Below, one piece after another: positions 9,679 through 18,758 of a stretch of 64,000 nt of DNA. Numbering within the stretch: position 1 is the first letter of the stretch; the number at the start of each line of letters is the position of its first letter. Both the position numbers and the translations under genes were made by a program. This stretch comes from Geminocystis sp. NIES-3709 (GTDB lineage Bacteria > Cyanobacteriota > Cyanobacteriia > Cyanobacteriales > Cyanobacteriaceae), in contig NZ_AP014821.1 in the NCBI RefSeq assembly GCF_001548115.1, positions 4,033,262 to 4,097,261 of the forward strand, given 5' to 3'. Below the pieces are notes generated by a model. That model saw only the letters and a list, made by a program, of their open reading frames with translations. It ran no database searches and was not told the DNA's origin.

Positions 9679-10686
9679 ATGACCAAAAAGCGTGTTTTAT
9701 CAGGAGTACAACCTACAGGCAATTTACACATCGGCAATTATTTAGGAGCGATTCGTAACTGGGTAGAGTTACAACCTAATTATGATAACTTTTTTTGTGT
9801 TGTTGATTTACACGCTATCACTGTACCTCATAATCCTGCTACTCTAGCAGAAAATACCTACACGATCGCTGCTTTATATTTAGCTTGTGGTATAGACTTA
9901 AATCATTCGACTATTTTTGTTCAATCTCATGTTACCGCTCATAGTGAATTAACATGGTTGTTAAACTGTGTAACCCCTTTAAACTGGTTAGAAAGAATGA
10001 TCCAATTTAAGGAAAAGGCTATTAAACAAGGGGAAAATGTCAGCGTTGGCTTGTTAGATTATCCCGTTTTGATGGCGGCGGATATACTATTATATGATGC
10101 TGATCAAGTACCTGTCGGGGAAGATCAAAAACAGCATTTAGAGTTAACTAGAGATATTGCTATTCGAGTTAATGATCAATTTGGTAGTGAAGAAAAGCCG
10201 ATATTTAAAGTACCTGAACCCTTAATACGCAAAGAAGGTGCTAGGATAATGAGTCTGACGGATGGTACTAAGAAAATGTCTAAGTCTGATCCTTCACCCT
10301 TGAGTAGAATTAATTTATTAGACAGTCCTGATGATATTAAGAAAAAGATTAAGAAATGTAAAACAGATCCTATTATGGGGTTATATTTTGCTGACGATCG
10401 ACCAGAATGTAATAACTTGTTAGGATTGTACAGTATTTTTACGAGTAAAACTAAGGAAGAAGTAACCACAGAATGTAGTGATATGGGTTGGGGTAAGTTT
10501 AAACCCTTGTTAATGGATGCTACGATCGAGGCGTTAAAACCTATTCAAGTTAAATATAACGATATTATGGCGGATAAAGGCTATTTACATCAAGTATTAA
10601 CATCGGGAAAGGAAAAAGCTGAAAGTGTTGCTAATATAACCTTACAACGAGTTAAAAATGCGTTGGGATATTTGACTATTAATTAG
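9679..10686 (+). CDS. trpS: Tryptophan-tRNA ligase
   Basis: A class I aminoacyl-tRNA synthetase that charges tRNA-Trp in the cytoplasm. At 335 residues it has the normal bacterial length. The HIGH signature is HIGN at 17-20, preceded by SGVQPTGNL. The KMSKS signature is at 199-203 (GTKKMSKSDPS), and the Trp-pocket segment LLDYPVLMAADILLYDADQVPVG is intact. It is the single complete trpS in the window. There is no T-box or obvious leader upstream, only AT-rich sequence. Confidence 0.97.
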   Translation: MTKKRVLSGVQPTGNLHIGNYLGAIRNWVELQPNYDNFFCVVDLHAITVPHNPATLAENTYTIAALYLACGIDLNHSTIFVQSHVTAHSELTWLLNCVTPLNWLERMIQFKEKAIKQGENVSVGLLDYPVLMAADILLYDADQVPVGEDQKQHLELTRDIAIRVNDQFGSEEKPIFKVPEPLIRKEGARIMSLTDGTKKMSKSDPSPLSRINLLDSPDDIKKKIKKCKTDPIMGLYFADDRPECNNLLGLYSIFTSKTKEEVTTECSDMGWGKFKPLLMDATIEALKPIQVKYNDIMADKGYLHQVLTSGKEKAESVANITLQRVKNALGYLTIN

Positions 10687-10724
10687 GAATTGTTAACATC
10701 ACCCACATTGAAATAAATTTTAAT

Positions 10725-10753
10725 GCTAACAGCAAAAGTCTCTCTTAGCGACT
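10725..10753. repeat. 29-nt dispersed repeat, copy 2
   Basis: Same element as 4982-5010 (gctaacagcaaaagtct, five variable bases, agcgact). It is in the trpS-MTHFR gap, 33 bases before the downstream ATG. Confidence 0.6.
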
Positions 10754-10785
10754 AGATTAACCATTCTCTTTACTGTTACTAAATT

Positions 10786-11676
10786 ATGATAAGTAATTTT
10801 CAAACTGCGATCGCCAATAAAGAATTTTTAATTACTGCCGAAGTGACACCCCCCAAGGGAGGAAACCCTCAACGAATGCTAGAGGTAGCAGAATTATTGA
10901 AAAATCGTGTTCATGCCGTTAATATTACTGATGGTAGTCGTGCTGTATTAAGGATGTCATCGATCGCTGGTTGTTATTTACTTTTACAAAGGGGAATTGA
11001 GCCAATTTGTCAAGTAACAGGTAGAGATAGAAATTCTATTGGAATACAAGGAGACTTAATGGGTGCTTATAGTTTAGGAATTAGAAATATTTTAGCCCTA
11101 ACAGGGGATCCTTTAAAAGCCGGAGATCATCCTCAAGCTAAAGCAGTTTTTGAACTAGAATCTGTAAGACTATTAAAGTTAATTAATAAATTAAATCAAG
11201 GTTTTGATCTTAATAATAAACCTCTAACTGATGGTAATTTAAACTTATTTACTGGGGCGGCAGTTGATCCACAATCTAAAAGTTGGTCTGGATTACAACG
11301 CCGTTTTGATGCCAAAATAACCGCAGGTGCTAAATTTTTTCAGAGTCAATTAATAACCGATTTTGATAAATTAGAGCTATTTATGAATCAAATTGCAGTA
11401 GATTGCGATCGACCTATTTTAGCAGGAATATTTTTGTTAAAAAGTGCAAAAAATGCTTTATTTCTCAATAAAAATGTACCCGGAGTACAAATACCTGAAA
11501 GTATTATTAAAAGATTAGAAAAAGCAGAAAAACCTTTAGAAGAAGGAATAAAAATTGCCGCCGAACAGATACAATTAGCTAAAAATATTTGTCAAGGTGT
11601 GCATTTAATGGCTATAAAAAGAGAAGATTTAATTCCTCGAATATTAGACTTGGCAAACATCGACAATTTAACTTAG
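10786..11676 (+). CDS. Methylenetetrahydrofolate reductase family protein
   Basis: PF02219-type TIM barrel, 296 residues. It would reduce 5,10-methylene-THF to 5-methyl-THF for methionine synthesis, using FAD. Visible family landmarks are FLITAEVTPPKGG at the start, VNITDGSRAVLRMSS, CQVTGRDRNSIGIQGDLMGAYSLGIRNILALTGDP (the core shared by MTHFRs) and GAAVDPQ. AKITAGAKFFQSQLITD is the conserved FAD/folate loop with Gln. The length matches the catalytic domain alone, without the eukaryotic regulatory tail. The electron donor cannot be read from the sequence. It lies 100 bp downstream of trpS on the same strand. Confidence 0.85.
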   Translation: MISNFQTAIANKEFLITAEVTPPKGGNPQRMLEVAELLKNRVHAVNITDGSRAVLRMSSIAGCYLLLQRGIEPICQVTGRDRNSIGIQGDLMGAYSLGIRNILALTGDPLKAGDHPQAKAVFELESVRLLKLINKLNQGFDLNNKPLTDGNLNLFTGAAVDPQSKSWSGLQRRFDAKITAGAKFFQSQLITDFDKLELFMNQIAVDCDRPILAGIFLLKSAKNALFLNKNVPGVQIPESIIKRLEKAEKPLEEGIKIAAEQIQLAKNICQGVHLMAIKREDLIPRILDLANIDNLT

Positions 11677-11859
11677 TTTTGATTTCCTATTATTGTCTAT
11701 TTCCTAACAAGTGTGACAAGTCCAATTAAAATAATCATAAACGATCGACAAAAAAATTACTCAAATTCTGATATATTCAATATGGAAGGCTATATTAACA
11801 ATGATATACTGCTTCAGAGTAAACATAAATTTTAACATCAAATTATATTACGGAGAAAT

Positions 11860-12270
11860 ATGGTACTAAATAAACTTTTTGGCAAAAAAAATCAATCTAA
11901 AGAATATTTTTTTGAAGTAAAAGAAACCACACCAGCCCCTGCTTCGGAAGAAACTGTAATTAGCGAAAAAAGTACTGCCGTTGAAACAACTACATCTTCG
12001 GAGGTGGAATCAACCCCTGTTGCTTCTAAATCGGTTTCAAAAGTAAAATCAACCCCTGTTGTATCTAAATCCGTTGATGTTAGTTATGATGTACCTGAAT
12101 GGGTAAAAGCAATTAAAAATTATTCTAATCAAAGTAATGGTGATGCTTCAGGTACTAACAGTAACAATTTTGCTGGTACATACGTTACTAATAATGTACC
12201 TCAATCCCGTCGTCGCCCAGGGCCTAGTTTAAGTAAATTTAAAGCTATGGCTTCTCAAATAGGAAAATAA
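11860..12270 (+). CDS. Conserved cyanobacterial small protein with Ser/Thr-rich middle
   Basis: 136 residues, cytoplasmic by composition. It starts MVLNKLFGKK and has an acidic and Thr/Ser/Val low-complexity segment (about 25-70) with imperfect repeats of TPVxSKSV. It ends with a better-conserved-looking part, YDVPEWVKAIKNYSNQS and a basic tail SRRRPGPSLSKFKAMASQIG. The ATG is preceded by a good ribosome site (ACGGAGAAAT). I recognise the overall pattern (LFGKK head, basic SKFKAMA tail) from cyanobacterial hypotheticals, but I know no function for it. Confidence 0.7.
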   Translation: MVLNKLFGKKNQSKEYFFEVKETTPAPASEETVISEKSTAVETTTSSEVESTPVASKSVSKVKSTPVVSKSVDVSYDVPEWVKAIKNYSNQSNGDASGTNSNNFAGTYVTNNVPQSRRRPGPSLSKFKAMASQIGK

Positions 12271-12415
12271 TTAACTTGAAAGGTGTTAAGTATTAGTTTT
12301 GATAGAAATTTCATTGCTTTTTTTATTTAATAACTTCATTAATTTATAACCACTTAAATCATAGCTATAATTAACAATTAACAATTATCGATTATCAATT
12401 ATCAATTATTTTAAA

Positions 12416-12955
12416 ATGTCTAATTCTTCTGAGCAAATTTTACTAAAAGATTTAGAGTTTCTTTCTTATATAGATGAAAATGGTGTTATAAATCCTGAAT
12501 TAGAAGGAATCATTGGGGTTTATGCAATTTTTAATCAAGAGAAAATTTTGCAATATGTAGGTTATTCTCGCAATCTTTTAGTTAGTTTAAAGCAACATTT
12601 AGCTAGACAGCCTGATAAGTGTTATTGGTTTAAATTTCACAAAATCGATCGAGCAAATCGTACTATACTAGAGGAAATTCGTCGTAATTGGATAGAAGAA
12701 AATTTTGAGTTACCTTTGGGTAACGGTGAACAAGAAAGTTTATGGACTCAACCGATCGATGCTAAACTAACCATGACGGAAGAAGATAAGGCTCAATATC
12801 AGCAAACGGATGAATTAGGAAAAATTAAGTTACTGAAAAAAGTGGCGAGAAGATTAGAAGAAGAAATAAAAACTCAATTAGAAAATCGACAAGTGACGAT
12901 GGAAATTCGATTTAATCCGAAACTAAAAGAAGAAGGTTTACTCGATTTGAAATAA
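12416..12955 (+). CDS. GIY-YIG nuclease superfamily protein
   Basis: 179 residues. The N-terminal half carries the GIY-YIG fold: GVYAIF (the GIY strand), then LQYVGYSRNLLVSLKQHL (the YIG strand with the following Arg helix). A charged C-terminal extension with predicted helix (EDKAQYQQTDELGKIKLLKKVARRLEEEIK) follows. The catalytic Tyr and Arg positions are plausible, but the metal-binding Glu is not certain, so nuclease activity is unproven. The preceding gap (12271-12415) contains short tandem AATTAAC/AATTATC heptamers. Its role is unknown; cyanobacteria carry a family of such stand-alone proteins. Confidence 0.75.
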   Translation: MSNSSEQILLKDLEFLSYIDENGVINPELEGIIGVYAIFNQEKILQYVGYSRNLLVSLKQHLARQPDKCYWFKFHKIDRANRTILEEIRRNWIEENFELPLGNGEQESLWTQPIDAKLTMTEEDKAQYQQTDELGKIKLLKKVARRLEEEIKTQLENRQVTMEIRFNPKLKEEGLLDLK

Positions 12956-13130
12956 AGAATTTATATTATTAACTAACGTTACGCAATAAGAGAATTAATC
13001 GTTTTAGTGAGGTGTCAGATTTCAAAATATAAGCAACTGACAAAGTTGAGTAGAAGAATTTGATTACCTGTGCGAGATGCATCGTGAAAGACAAAGAAAA
13101 TTTATATAGTCATTGTTTTGAAAAGCGATT

Positions 13131-14141
13131 TTAGTAAAAAAATTTTTTGTACATACTTTTTAATAACAATTTAATGTGTGAAAGAGTGAAAAAATATGAA
13201 TTAAATCGTTGATAATTGCCACTCATCCAGAGTCTTGTTAAACTATTTTTTTCGACAAACTGCGAACTCGATGACATTTTTTCGACAAACCACCAATCGA
13301 TGGGATTATTAATTGGCCAGGGGTGCGATCGCTTACATAAATATTCAATCTGATCTGTACAAACATTTTTTTCACTTTGTAAAAGATCTATGTATTGATG
13401 AAAAAGAGTCTTCATGGCAATTTCACCATTGGAACTATATAAATGCCATACTATAGCATCTTTAGCATATATAGGACGAACATCTACTTGAGCATTAAAT
13501 GGATGAGGTAGCCAACTAAAGGATACTCCGCTGTCTGCGATCGCACTATTAAGAGAAGGTTGATCCCGAAAAGTTCCCCTTTTTTCCGCACTAGCTAACC
13601 ATTTTTGATGCCAAAGTTGACAAAATTTTTCCGTATCAGGATTATCGACAAAAAAAAGTACCCCACCATTAACGTAATATTGTGTTGGTAAAGTCCATCC
13701 TAAAAAGATAATATTTTCTCTTTCATCAAATGGTATTTCCGCAGGATTACCACTACCACTGTGATTAGGAACTGCCGCCAAGGAGGTTTTAATGTCAAAA
13801 ATAGGAGTCAAATCGCCGCGAATAACGGTATCACCATCAAGATATAGAAAATCTCCTGATAGATGTTGTCTTAGGGATGTTTTGATGAAGCGGTTACGAA
13901 AACTAGCAGGTTGATCAGGTGTTGTGACTGAGATAATTTGATCGGCTTCTTGTAAAATAGCATGATTATAAGTTTCCAGTGCTTGAACTGTATCACAATC
14001 ACAAACTAGAATTATTTTGGCATTAGAGTTGCTATAACGAAGCGATCGCAACGATATTAAATTCATATTAGCATAGACATCTTTACCGTTAGAAGTGAGG
14101 ACGTAGGCAATTTGAATAAGTTTATTATCTTTGATCGGCAT
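13131..14141 (-). CDS. Glycosyltransferase, GT8-like nucleotide-sugar transferase fold
   Basis: 336 residues. The N-terminal strand IQIAYVLTSNGKDVYANM is followed by SLRYSNSNAKIILVCD and the metal/nucleotide-binding DXD-type motif FLYLDGDTVIRGDLTP. A second conserved block, YVNGGVLFFVD, FRDQPSLNSAI and FNAQVD, is typical of GT8-type retaining transferases. The donor and acceptor sugars cannot be deduced. It lies at the 3' end of a minus-strand group with a TupA-like ATP-grasp protein, a DUF362 protein and a methyltransferase, suggesting a shared surface-glycan role, but the gaps are large and a Uma2 gene intervenes. Confidence 0.75.
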   Translation of the reverse strand: MPIKDNKLIQIAYVLTSNGKDVYANMNLISLRSLRYSNSNAKIILVCDCDTVQALETYNHAILQEADQIISVTTPDQPASFRNRFIKTSLRQHLSGDFLYLDGDTVIRGDLTPIFDIKTSLAAVPNHSGSGNPAEIPFDERENIIFLGWTLPTQYYVNGGVLFFVDNPDTEKFCQLWHQKWLASAEKRGTFRDQPSLNSAIADSGVSFSWLPHPFNAQVDVRPIYAKDAIVWHLYSSNGEIAMKTLFHQYIDLLQSEKNVCTDQIEYLCKRSHPWPINNPIDWWFVEKMSSSSQFVEKNSLTRLWMSGNYQRFNSYFFTLSHIKLLLKSMYKKFFY

Positions 14142-14239
14142 CGTTTTAAACTTTAATTTTAATCCCGAACTAATTTTACAATAATCATCCCATAAAGCCT
14201 AATTCTTTTTTATTTTAATTTAGGTTATGTTTCATCTTG

Positions 14240-14791
14240 TCATGACTTAAATAGTTTACTAACGATAATGTCAACATCAGGAAAAGCTAATGTATTAATA
14301 ACTGGTTTTTGCCATGAGATTTCCTGTAAATAGTTATCTTTTTCTGGTTGTCTAAAAACAATTAATTCCTGAGCAGGTAAACTTATTACCCAATATTCAC
14401 TTATCTGAGCCTCAGCATAAATCTTTTTTTTCCAAGATAAATCTTTGTTTAAACTACTATTAGCAACTTCAATTAACCACAAAATATCTTCAGGATAGGG
14501 ATGATGCAGATCATATTTTGATTCTGGTGGTTTTACGATAGCAATATCTGGTTCAGGTTCGGAATTTGACAAGGTAATTGGTCCATTAAATCTCACATCG
14601 GCTTTTCCTTGTAAAAGATTTTCTAAATAATTAACACTCTTTTTGGCTGTATTATAATGATGAGGTAATTCGGGACTCATTTCGACAATTTCTCCATTAA
14701 TTAATTCACAATTGCGTTTGATGAGAATACCAGATTTAATCATCTGATGATAATCTTGAACAGTCCATTTTACTAAAGTTTTCATATTCAT
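14240..14791 (-). CDS. Uma2 family (DUF820) putative PD-(D/E)XK endonuclease
   Basis: 183 residues, the usual Uma2 length. The fold is recognisable from WTVQDYHQMIKSGIL, RNCELINGEIVEMSP, then the nuclease core PEPDIAIVKPP (Asp), LWLIEVANSSL (Glu-x-Ala variant of ExK) and the following KKKIYAEAQISEYWVISL. Cyanobacteria carry dozens of these genes, and their DNA target and function are unknown. It sits between the glycosyltransferase and the ATP-grasp gene and is probably an independent unit. Confidence 0.85.
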   Translation of the reverse strand: MNMKTLVKWTVQDYHQMIKSGILIKRNCELINGEIVEMSPELPHHYNTAKKSVNYLENLLQGKADVRFNGPITLSNSEPEPDIAIVKPPESKYDLHHPYPEDILWLIEVANSSLNKDLSWKKKIYAEAQISEYWVISLPAQELIVFRQPEKDNYLQEISWQKPVINTLAFPDVDIIVSKLFKS

Positions 14792-15045
14792 CTCTCCAAT
14801 ATATACTCAGTGAGGGTAGAGAAAAGGGAAGAGGGTTTTTTAACACTTAAATTATGACCTTGTTAAGTATAAGTTCATATTAAGTAAATTTTAAACTAAA
14901 AAATTGGGATAATTTTCTTCCTAGATTAATCTTACCAAATTTGTTGTCACCATCAGTTTTTCCAAGAATCTTGATTATTTTCCTCTCTATTTTAATAAAT
15001 AAATAAATTGCTCAAATTTCATCAAATATGATAAGCAAAAAACAA

Positions 15046-16032
15046 TTATGATTTTTTGAGTTGATCAAGAATAAAAGGTTTAAAAGTGGTGCGATCGAAA
15101 TCCAGATATTTTCCTAGTTTTTTCTGACCTTCGCCTTTATAACAACCCATCATAGGAAAAAATGTCATTTCCCCAACGTAAATTTGATCTTTTGAGCAAT
15201 ACAAGTCAACTCGAACACATTTAAAGTCCTTACTCAAAGTTTCAGCCAAAAAAATCATTTTCTCCCATAGTTTAGGCTTTTTAAAGTCATTTTTATCGCC
15301 CAATTTGAAGTTTTCATCAATTAAAAATCCAAAATTGTTAGCATACTTATCTAAAACAATTTCTTTAGTATCAATACCTCTATCGTAAGTGTACCGACAA
15401 AACTTCATTTCTCCATCTACACACTGCATCTTAAAATCAGGAGGAGGAGAATTATTTTCTGGCTCTATAAATTCTTCTACAAAAACTTTTGGCTCGATGT
15501 ATGAATAAGCCCATTCTCCACTTGCCCAACCGTATGTATTTTTCAGAGATACTTCAATTCTTTCTGCTGTAGCTTGGTAATCTAGTTGAGATTTATCCCG
15601 AACTAAGATAACTGTACCAGAATCATGATTAGTTTTGAGGACAAAGGATTGAGGTAAGCTATCAAAATCTATTTCTGAAAAATGATCATGAACTTGATAA
15701 AGTTTAACTAAATATTCTTCACCAACTCCTTGACGAACATCGTCTCTCACTAGAATTTTATCGGAACATCTAACAATCTCTGGACTTTGATCAAATAATT
15801 TTAACCACTGTATTTTATCGTTAAAATCACGACAATTAATCAGGTTAGGAAAATCATGAAGTTGATTCCAATAATGTCTATGAATAATATCATAAAGTTC
15901 ATAATGTTCTGATGTTAAGGGTAAATATAATTTATCAGTGAGCCATTTGAGTTTTATTTTCGCAGATAGAAGTAATTTACTGAACTTGTTTTGGAGTCTT
16001 TTAATGAAGTTATTTAGTCTAGTTTTTAACAT
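15046..16032 (-). CDS. TupA-like ATP-grasp polysaccharide biosynthesis protein
   Basis: 328 residues. It resembles the TupA-type ATP-grasp family (teichuronopeptide synthesis in alkaliphilic Bacillus). A basic N-terminal ~40 residues precede YELYDIIHRHYWNQLHDFPNLINCRDFNDKIQWLKL. These are followed by DKILVRDDV, SFVLKTNHDSGTVILVRDK (nucleotide-binding strand with Lys), VFVEEFIEPENN and DFKMQCVDGEMKFCRY, with a metal-site-like end VRVDLYCSKDQIYVGEMTFFP. It is expected to ligate an amino acid or sugar acid onto a glycan, with the substrate unknown. It is in the same strand group as the DUF362 and methyltransferase genes. Confidence 0.75.
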   Translation of the reverse strand: MLKTRLNNFIKRLQNKFSKLLLSAKIKLKWLTDKLYLPLTSEHYELYDIIHRHYWNQLHDFPNLINCRDFNDKIQWLKLFDQSPEIVRCSDKILVRDDVRQGVGEEYLVKLYQVHDHFSEIDFDSLPQSFVLKTNHDSGTVILVRDKSQLDYQATAERIEVSLKNTYGWASGEWAYSYIEPKVFVEEFIEPENNSPPPDFKMQCVDGEMKFCRYTYDRGIDTKEIVLDKYANNFGFLIDENFKLGDKNDFKKPKLWEKMIFLAETLSKDFKCVRVDLYCSKDQIYVGEMTFFPMMGCYKGEGQKKLGKYLDFDRTTFKPFILDQLKKS

Positions 16033-16145
16033 TTTTGAAATGTATTATTTATATAAAAGTTACAGCTTCTAAAATTGCAATAAAATTAAACCATTTCCCT
16101 TATCTCTTATATAAGACGAACTATAAGGAAGACCAATTAATTTAG

Positions 16146-16265
16146 TAAGCTAAGACAAATTTAACTTACATTTTTTCCTAATTCTAAAAAATAACTCAAA
16201 CTGTTGCCTGTTGCCTATTCCCTATTCCCTACACTCATCAGACAACTTAGATGCTTCCTAGCTTA
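16146..16265. repeat. MITE-like element, TAAGCTAAGAC family, copy 1
   Basis: A 120-bp element with inverted ends: TAAGCTAAGAC at 16146-16156 against the reverse complement of AACTTAGATGCTTCCTAGCTTA at 16244-16265. The interior contains tgttgcctgttgcctatt. It matches 49962-50072 over its length. Its right end overlaps the last codons and stop of the DUF362 gene. Confidence 0.6.
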
Positions 16266-17640
16266 TCTCTATGTGATTTTTCCAACCTTGAGGTGGGATA
16301 ACGGGATGACTGAATTTACTTGTTATTTCTTTTAAAGAAAACGATTGGTTTTGAAAGTAAATTTCACACTCTTCAGGTTTGTTTGTCGTCAATGGAAAAA
16401 TATAGTCACCCCAAGAATTATAAACTAAAGGTATTTTTTGCCAGTCAAAGTTCATCAAAGCTGTATGAACTAACTCAGCATATACTGATGAACTTGCAAA
16501 AGTTACCATTCCTAATTTTACAGGAGCAGGTGCTAAGGGGCCTTCTCGTTCTCCAGCAATGATAGCATCTGTAATGGAGTAAATTTTTCTTTGAGGAGTA
16601 TCTGCCATAGTACCATCTAATTGTCCGTATAAGAAGATTCGGTTAAGGTCAAGCACCATTCGCCAAACAGTATCGTTGCCATACCATGATCCTTCTAGTT
16701 CCGTATTACCCCCCAATTCAGTCTCTATTCTTAGGAGCTTAGAAAAAATATTATACCATTTTGAATATTTATTTTTTCCAATATGACGATTAGCATTATC
16801 TAAACAAAATTCTGCCAATAATTTGACAATAGATCCCCCTGGATAACAGTCTCCACCATAGAATGAACCTCCTAAACGATGATGAGGCAAAAATTCTTTA
16901 TTTCCGTTAATACCTACTAAATTTTTTAAAGCACCTGTAATTCCCGCTTTTTTATGACATTTGAGTTTTGGTAAATTAATTACTACATCTGTTTCAAAAA
17001 TTTCTCTACATAGTAGGTATTGATGTTTTCCTGAACTATGAGTATTAGATAGTTTATCGGGATCGTAATTTGTAATTCTAAACTTAGCATTAGGGGTAAT
17101 AGGTTCTAATAAACTATCTGTTTTTAGATCAAACAAAATATAGTTTTCTTCACTTCTTGCATTTTCTACAAAACCATCTCTAACCTCAGTATCTTTAATA
17201 ATAGTTCTTCTAAAATCAATAATTTCGAGTTGAGTATTAACTTGTTCGGCTAAACTTTGAAGTTGTTTTTTCCATTCTGAGGTTACTAAACTATCAAAAG
17301 AACATAGTTGTATAGGAGCATCACCAACAATTATCTTACGGGGATGACATAATAGAACTTCTTTTAATACGGTAGTGATAAAATTAGGATGCGTCACCAT
17401 ACAATCCATTGTTTCACCACTAAAATTATTGTGTAGCACCCAGTTCGGTTTGAGTAAAACTGTCATTCCTGGCTCAATAATATCAGCAAGGGGTTTGTCA
17501 GGGTTATTTCTTCCTAAACCGCCCTGAATGATAGCATCTCTAACTAATTGACTGATGAGCAATTCATTACTATAAATACTACCATCCGAGTAATCGTCAA
17601 AGTTAGCGATCGCTAATCCAACCCTTGTTTCTGGTTTCAT
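16258..17640 (-). CDS. DUF362 domain-containing protein
   Basis: 460 residues from the ATG at 17640 (a TTG three codons earlier is less likely). DUF362 landmarks are VLLKPNWVL, IIVGDAPIQL, VVINLPKLKCHKKAGITGALKNLVGINGNKEFLPHH and DAIIAGEREGPLAPAP. There is no ferredoxin-like cluster. The biochemical activity of the family is largely unknown, although members occur in polysaccharide gene clusters, as here beside TupA-like and methyltransferase genes. The gene starts 63 bp after the methyltransferase stop on the same strand and may be cotranscribed. Its last two codons and stop lie inside a MITE-like element, so the native C-terminus may have been altered. Confidence 0.8.
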   Translation of the reverse strand: MKPETRVGLAIANFDDYSDGSIYSNELLISQLVRDAIIQGGLGRNNPDKPLADIIEPGMTVLLKPNWVLHNNFSGETMDCMVTHPNFITTVLKEVLLCHPRKIIVGDAPIQLCSFDSLVTSEWKKQLQSLAEQVNTQLEIIDFRRTIIKDTEVRDGFVENARSEENYILFDLKTDSLLEPITPNAKFRITNYDPDKLSNTHSSGKHQYLLCREIFETDVVINLPKLKCHKKAGITGALKNLVGINGNKEFLPHHRLGGSFYGGDCYPGGSIVKLLAEFCLDNANRHIGKNKYSKWYNIFSKLLRIETELGGNTELEGSWYGNDTVWRMVLDLNRIFLYGQLDGTMADTPQRKIYSITDAIIAGEREGPLAPAPVKLGMVTFASSSVYAELVHTALMNFDWQKIPLVYNSWGDYIFPLTTNKPEECEIYFQNQSFSLKEITSKFSHPVIPPQGWKNHIEIS

Positions 17641-17702
17641 TTGTATCAACTCTATAATCTTAGTCTTTTTTAATTAATCAATGTTTTTTATTGAAATTAA
17701 TA

Positions 17703-18521
17703 CTACTTCTCGGCAATTAGCACGAGATGTCTTCCCGAAACTAAACTTTTTACTGGATAGATGTCTGGAAAAACCCGATTTATGACTTTATCTTTAGTAG
17801 ATGAATACTTGTACTTAATCCATTGAGCTATAGAGTTAAAACTTAAATTACGCCAATTAGGCCAATGTGGTAAACGATTCACAGTTGATAAGTCTATAGC
17901 TCGGCAGAAAATTGGTGAAAAATCAGACGCTTCGGCACAAGAAATAATTTCCTCGAAAGTAACAGATCGAAGATGCTGAAAATGATGAAATCGAGAATTA
18001 CAATTAGGACAGATTATTAATTCATTGTTTAAATTTTCATTAAAGGGAGTTGTAAGTAAGAGTTTCCCTCCAGGCTTAGTTAAGCGATAAAGTTCATTAA
18101 AGTAGGGTTCTATCCAGTCTTCTAAGAGATGCTCATAGGTTTCTATACTAAACACGAATGAAAACCTATTTTCTTCAAGAGGAGTGGGAATGTCATTAGC
18201 ATAGGTGCAACCTTTCCAATTTGAGAAACCTTGAAATTCAGAGTTTAATCTTTTACTACTCTGCTCACTGAACTCAAGTCCTGTAACTTCATAACCTTCT
18301 TTTAACAGATATTCACTGAGGTAGCCTTTACCAGCCCCGTAATCTAAAACCGAACCAGAAGATAGTCCGGCTAGTTTTGCCAGATCAGTAATATATTTTC
18401 CATAATGTTTAGTAAAATAAAGATGGGCTATCCTTTGTTCTTGTGAAACTTCATCCCAAAATGATGAAATTGATTCGGCATTCCAAGAAAAATCATTTGA
18501 AAATTCAGGTTGATTATTCAT
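17703..18521 (-). CDS. SAM-dependent class I methyltransferase
   Basis: 272 residues. Motif I is VLDYGAGKGYLSEYLL, followed by the acidic strand YEVTGLEFSEQ. FSFVFSIETYEHLLEDW and LTKPGGKLLLTTPF are the usual motifs of Methyltransf_11-type enzymes. A CPNCNSRFHHFQHLRS insert (CxxC...H) looks like a small metal or structural element seen in sugar or lipid methyltransferases of surface-glycan clusters. The target is unknown. It is the first gene of the minus-strand pair with DUF362. Confidence 0.8.
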   Translation of the reverse strand: MNNQPEFSNDFSWNAESISSFWDEVSQEQRIAHLYFTKHYGKYITDLAKLAGLSSGSVLDYGAGKGYLSEYLLKEGYEVTGLEFSEQSSKRLNSEFQGFSNWKGCTYANDIPTPLEENRFSFVFSIETYEHLLEDWIEPYFNELYRLTKPGGKLLLTTPFNENLNNELIICPNCNSRFHHFQHLRSVTFEEIISCAEASDFSPIFCRAIDLSTVNRLPHWPNWRNLSFNSIAQWIKYKYSSTKDKVINRVFPDIYPVKSLVSGRHLVLIAEK

Positions 18522-18758
18522 TGCTATTTTTTGTTGCTGGACAAAATTTTGTATTAAATTTAATAAACAATTGAAATTAATTAATTCTTATTACTTTTCT
18601 CTGTTCTTTTTTTCCTTTTGTCTCTGTTCACTGATAATTATATATATATATAACTGAGGTTAATTTGAATAAAAACATAGCCAACATAACACCTATATTT
18701 TAATAAATAACCTCTTAACAATTAGAATAAGAATAAACTTATGATTTGCTAAAAATTT

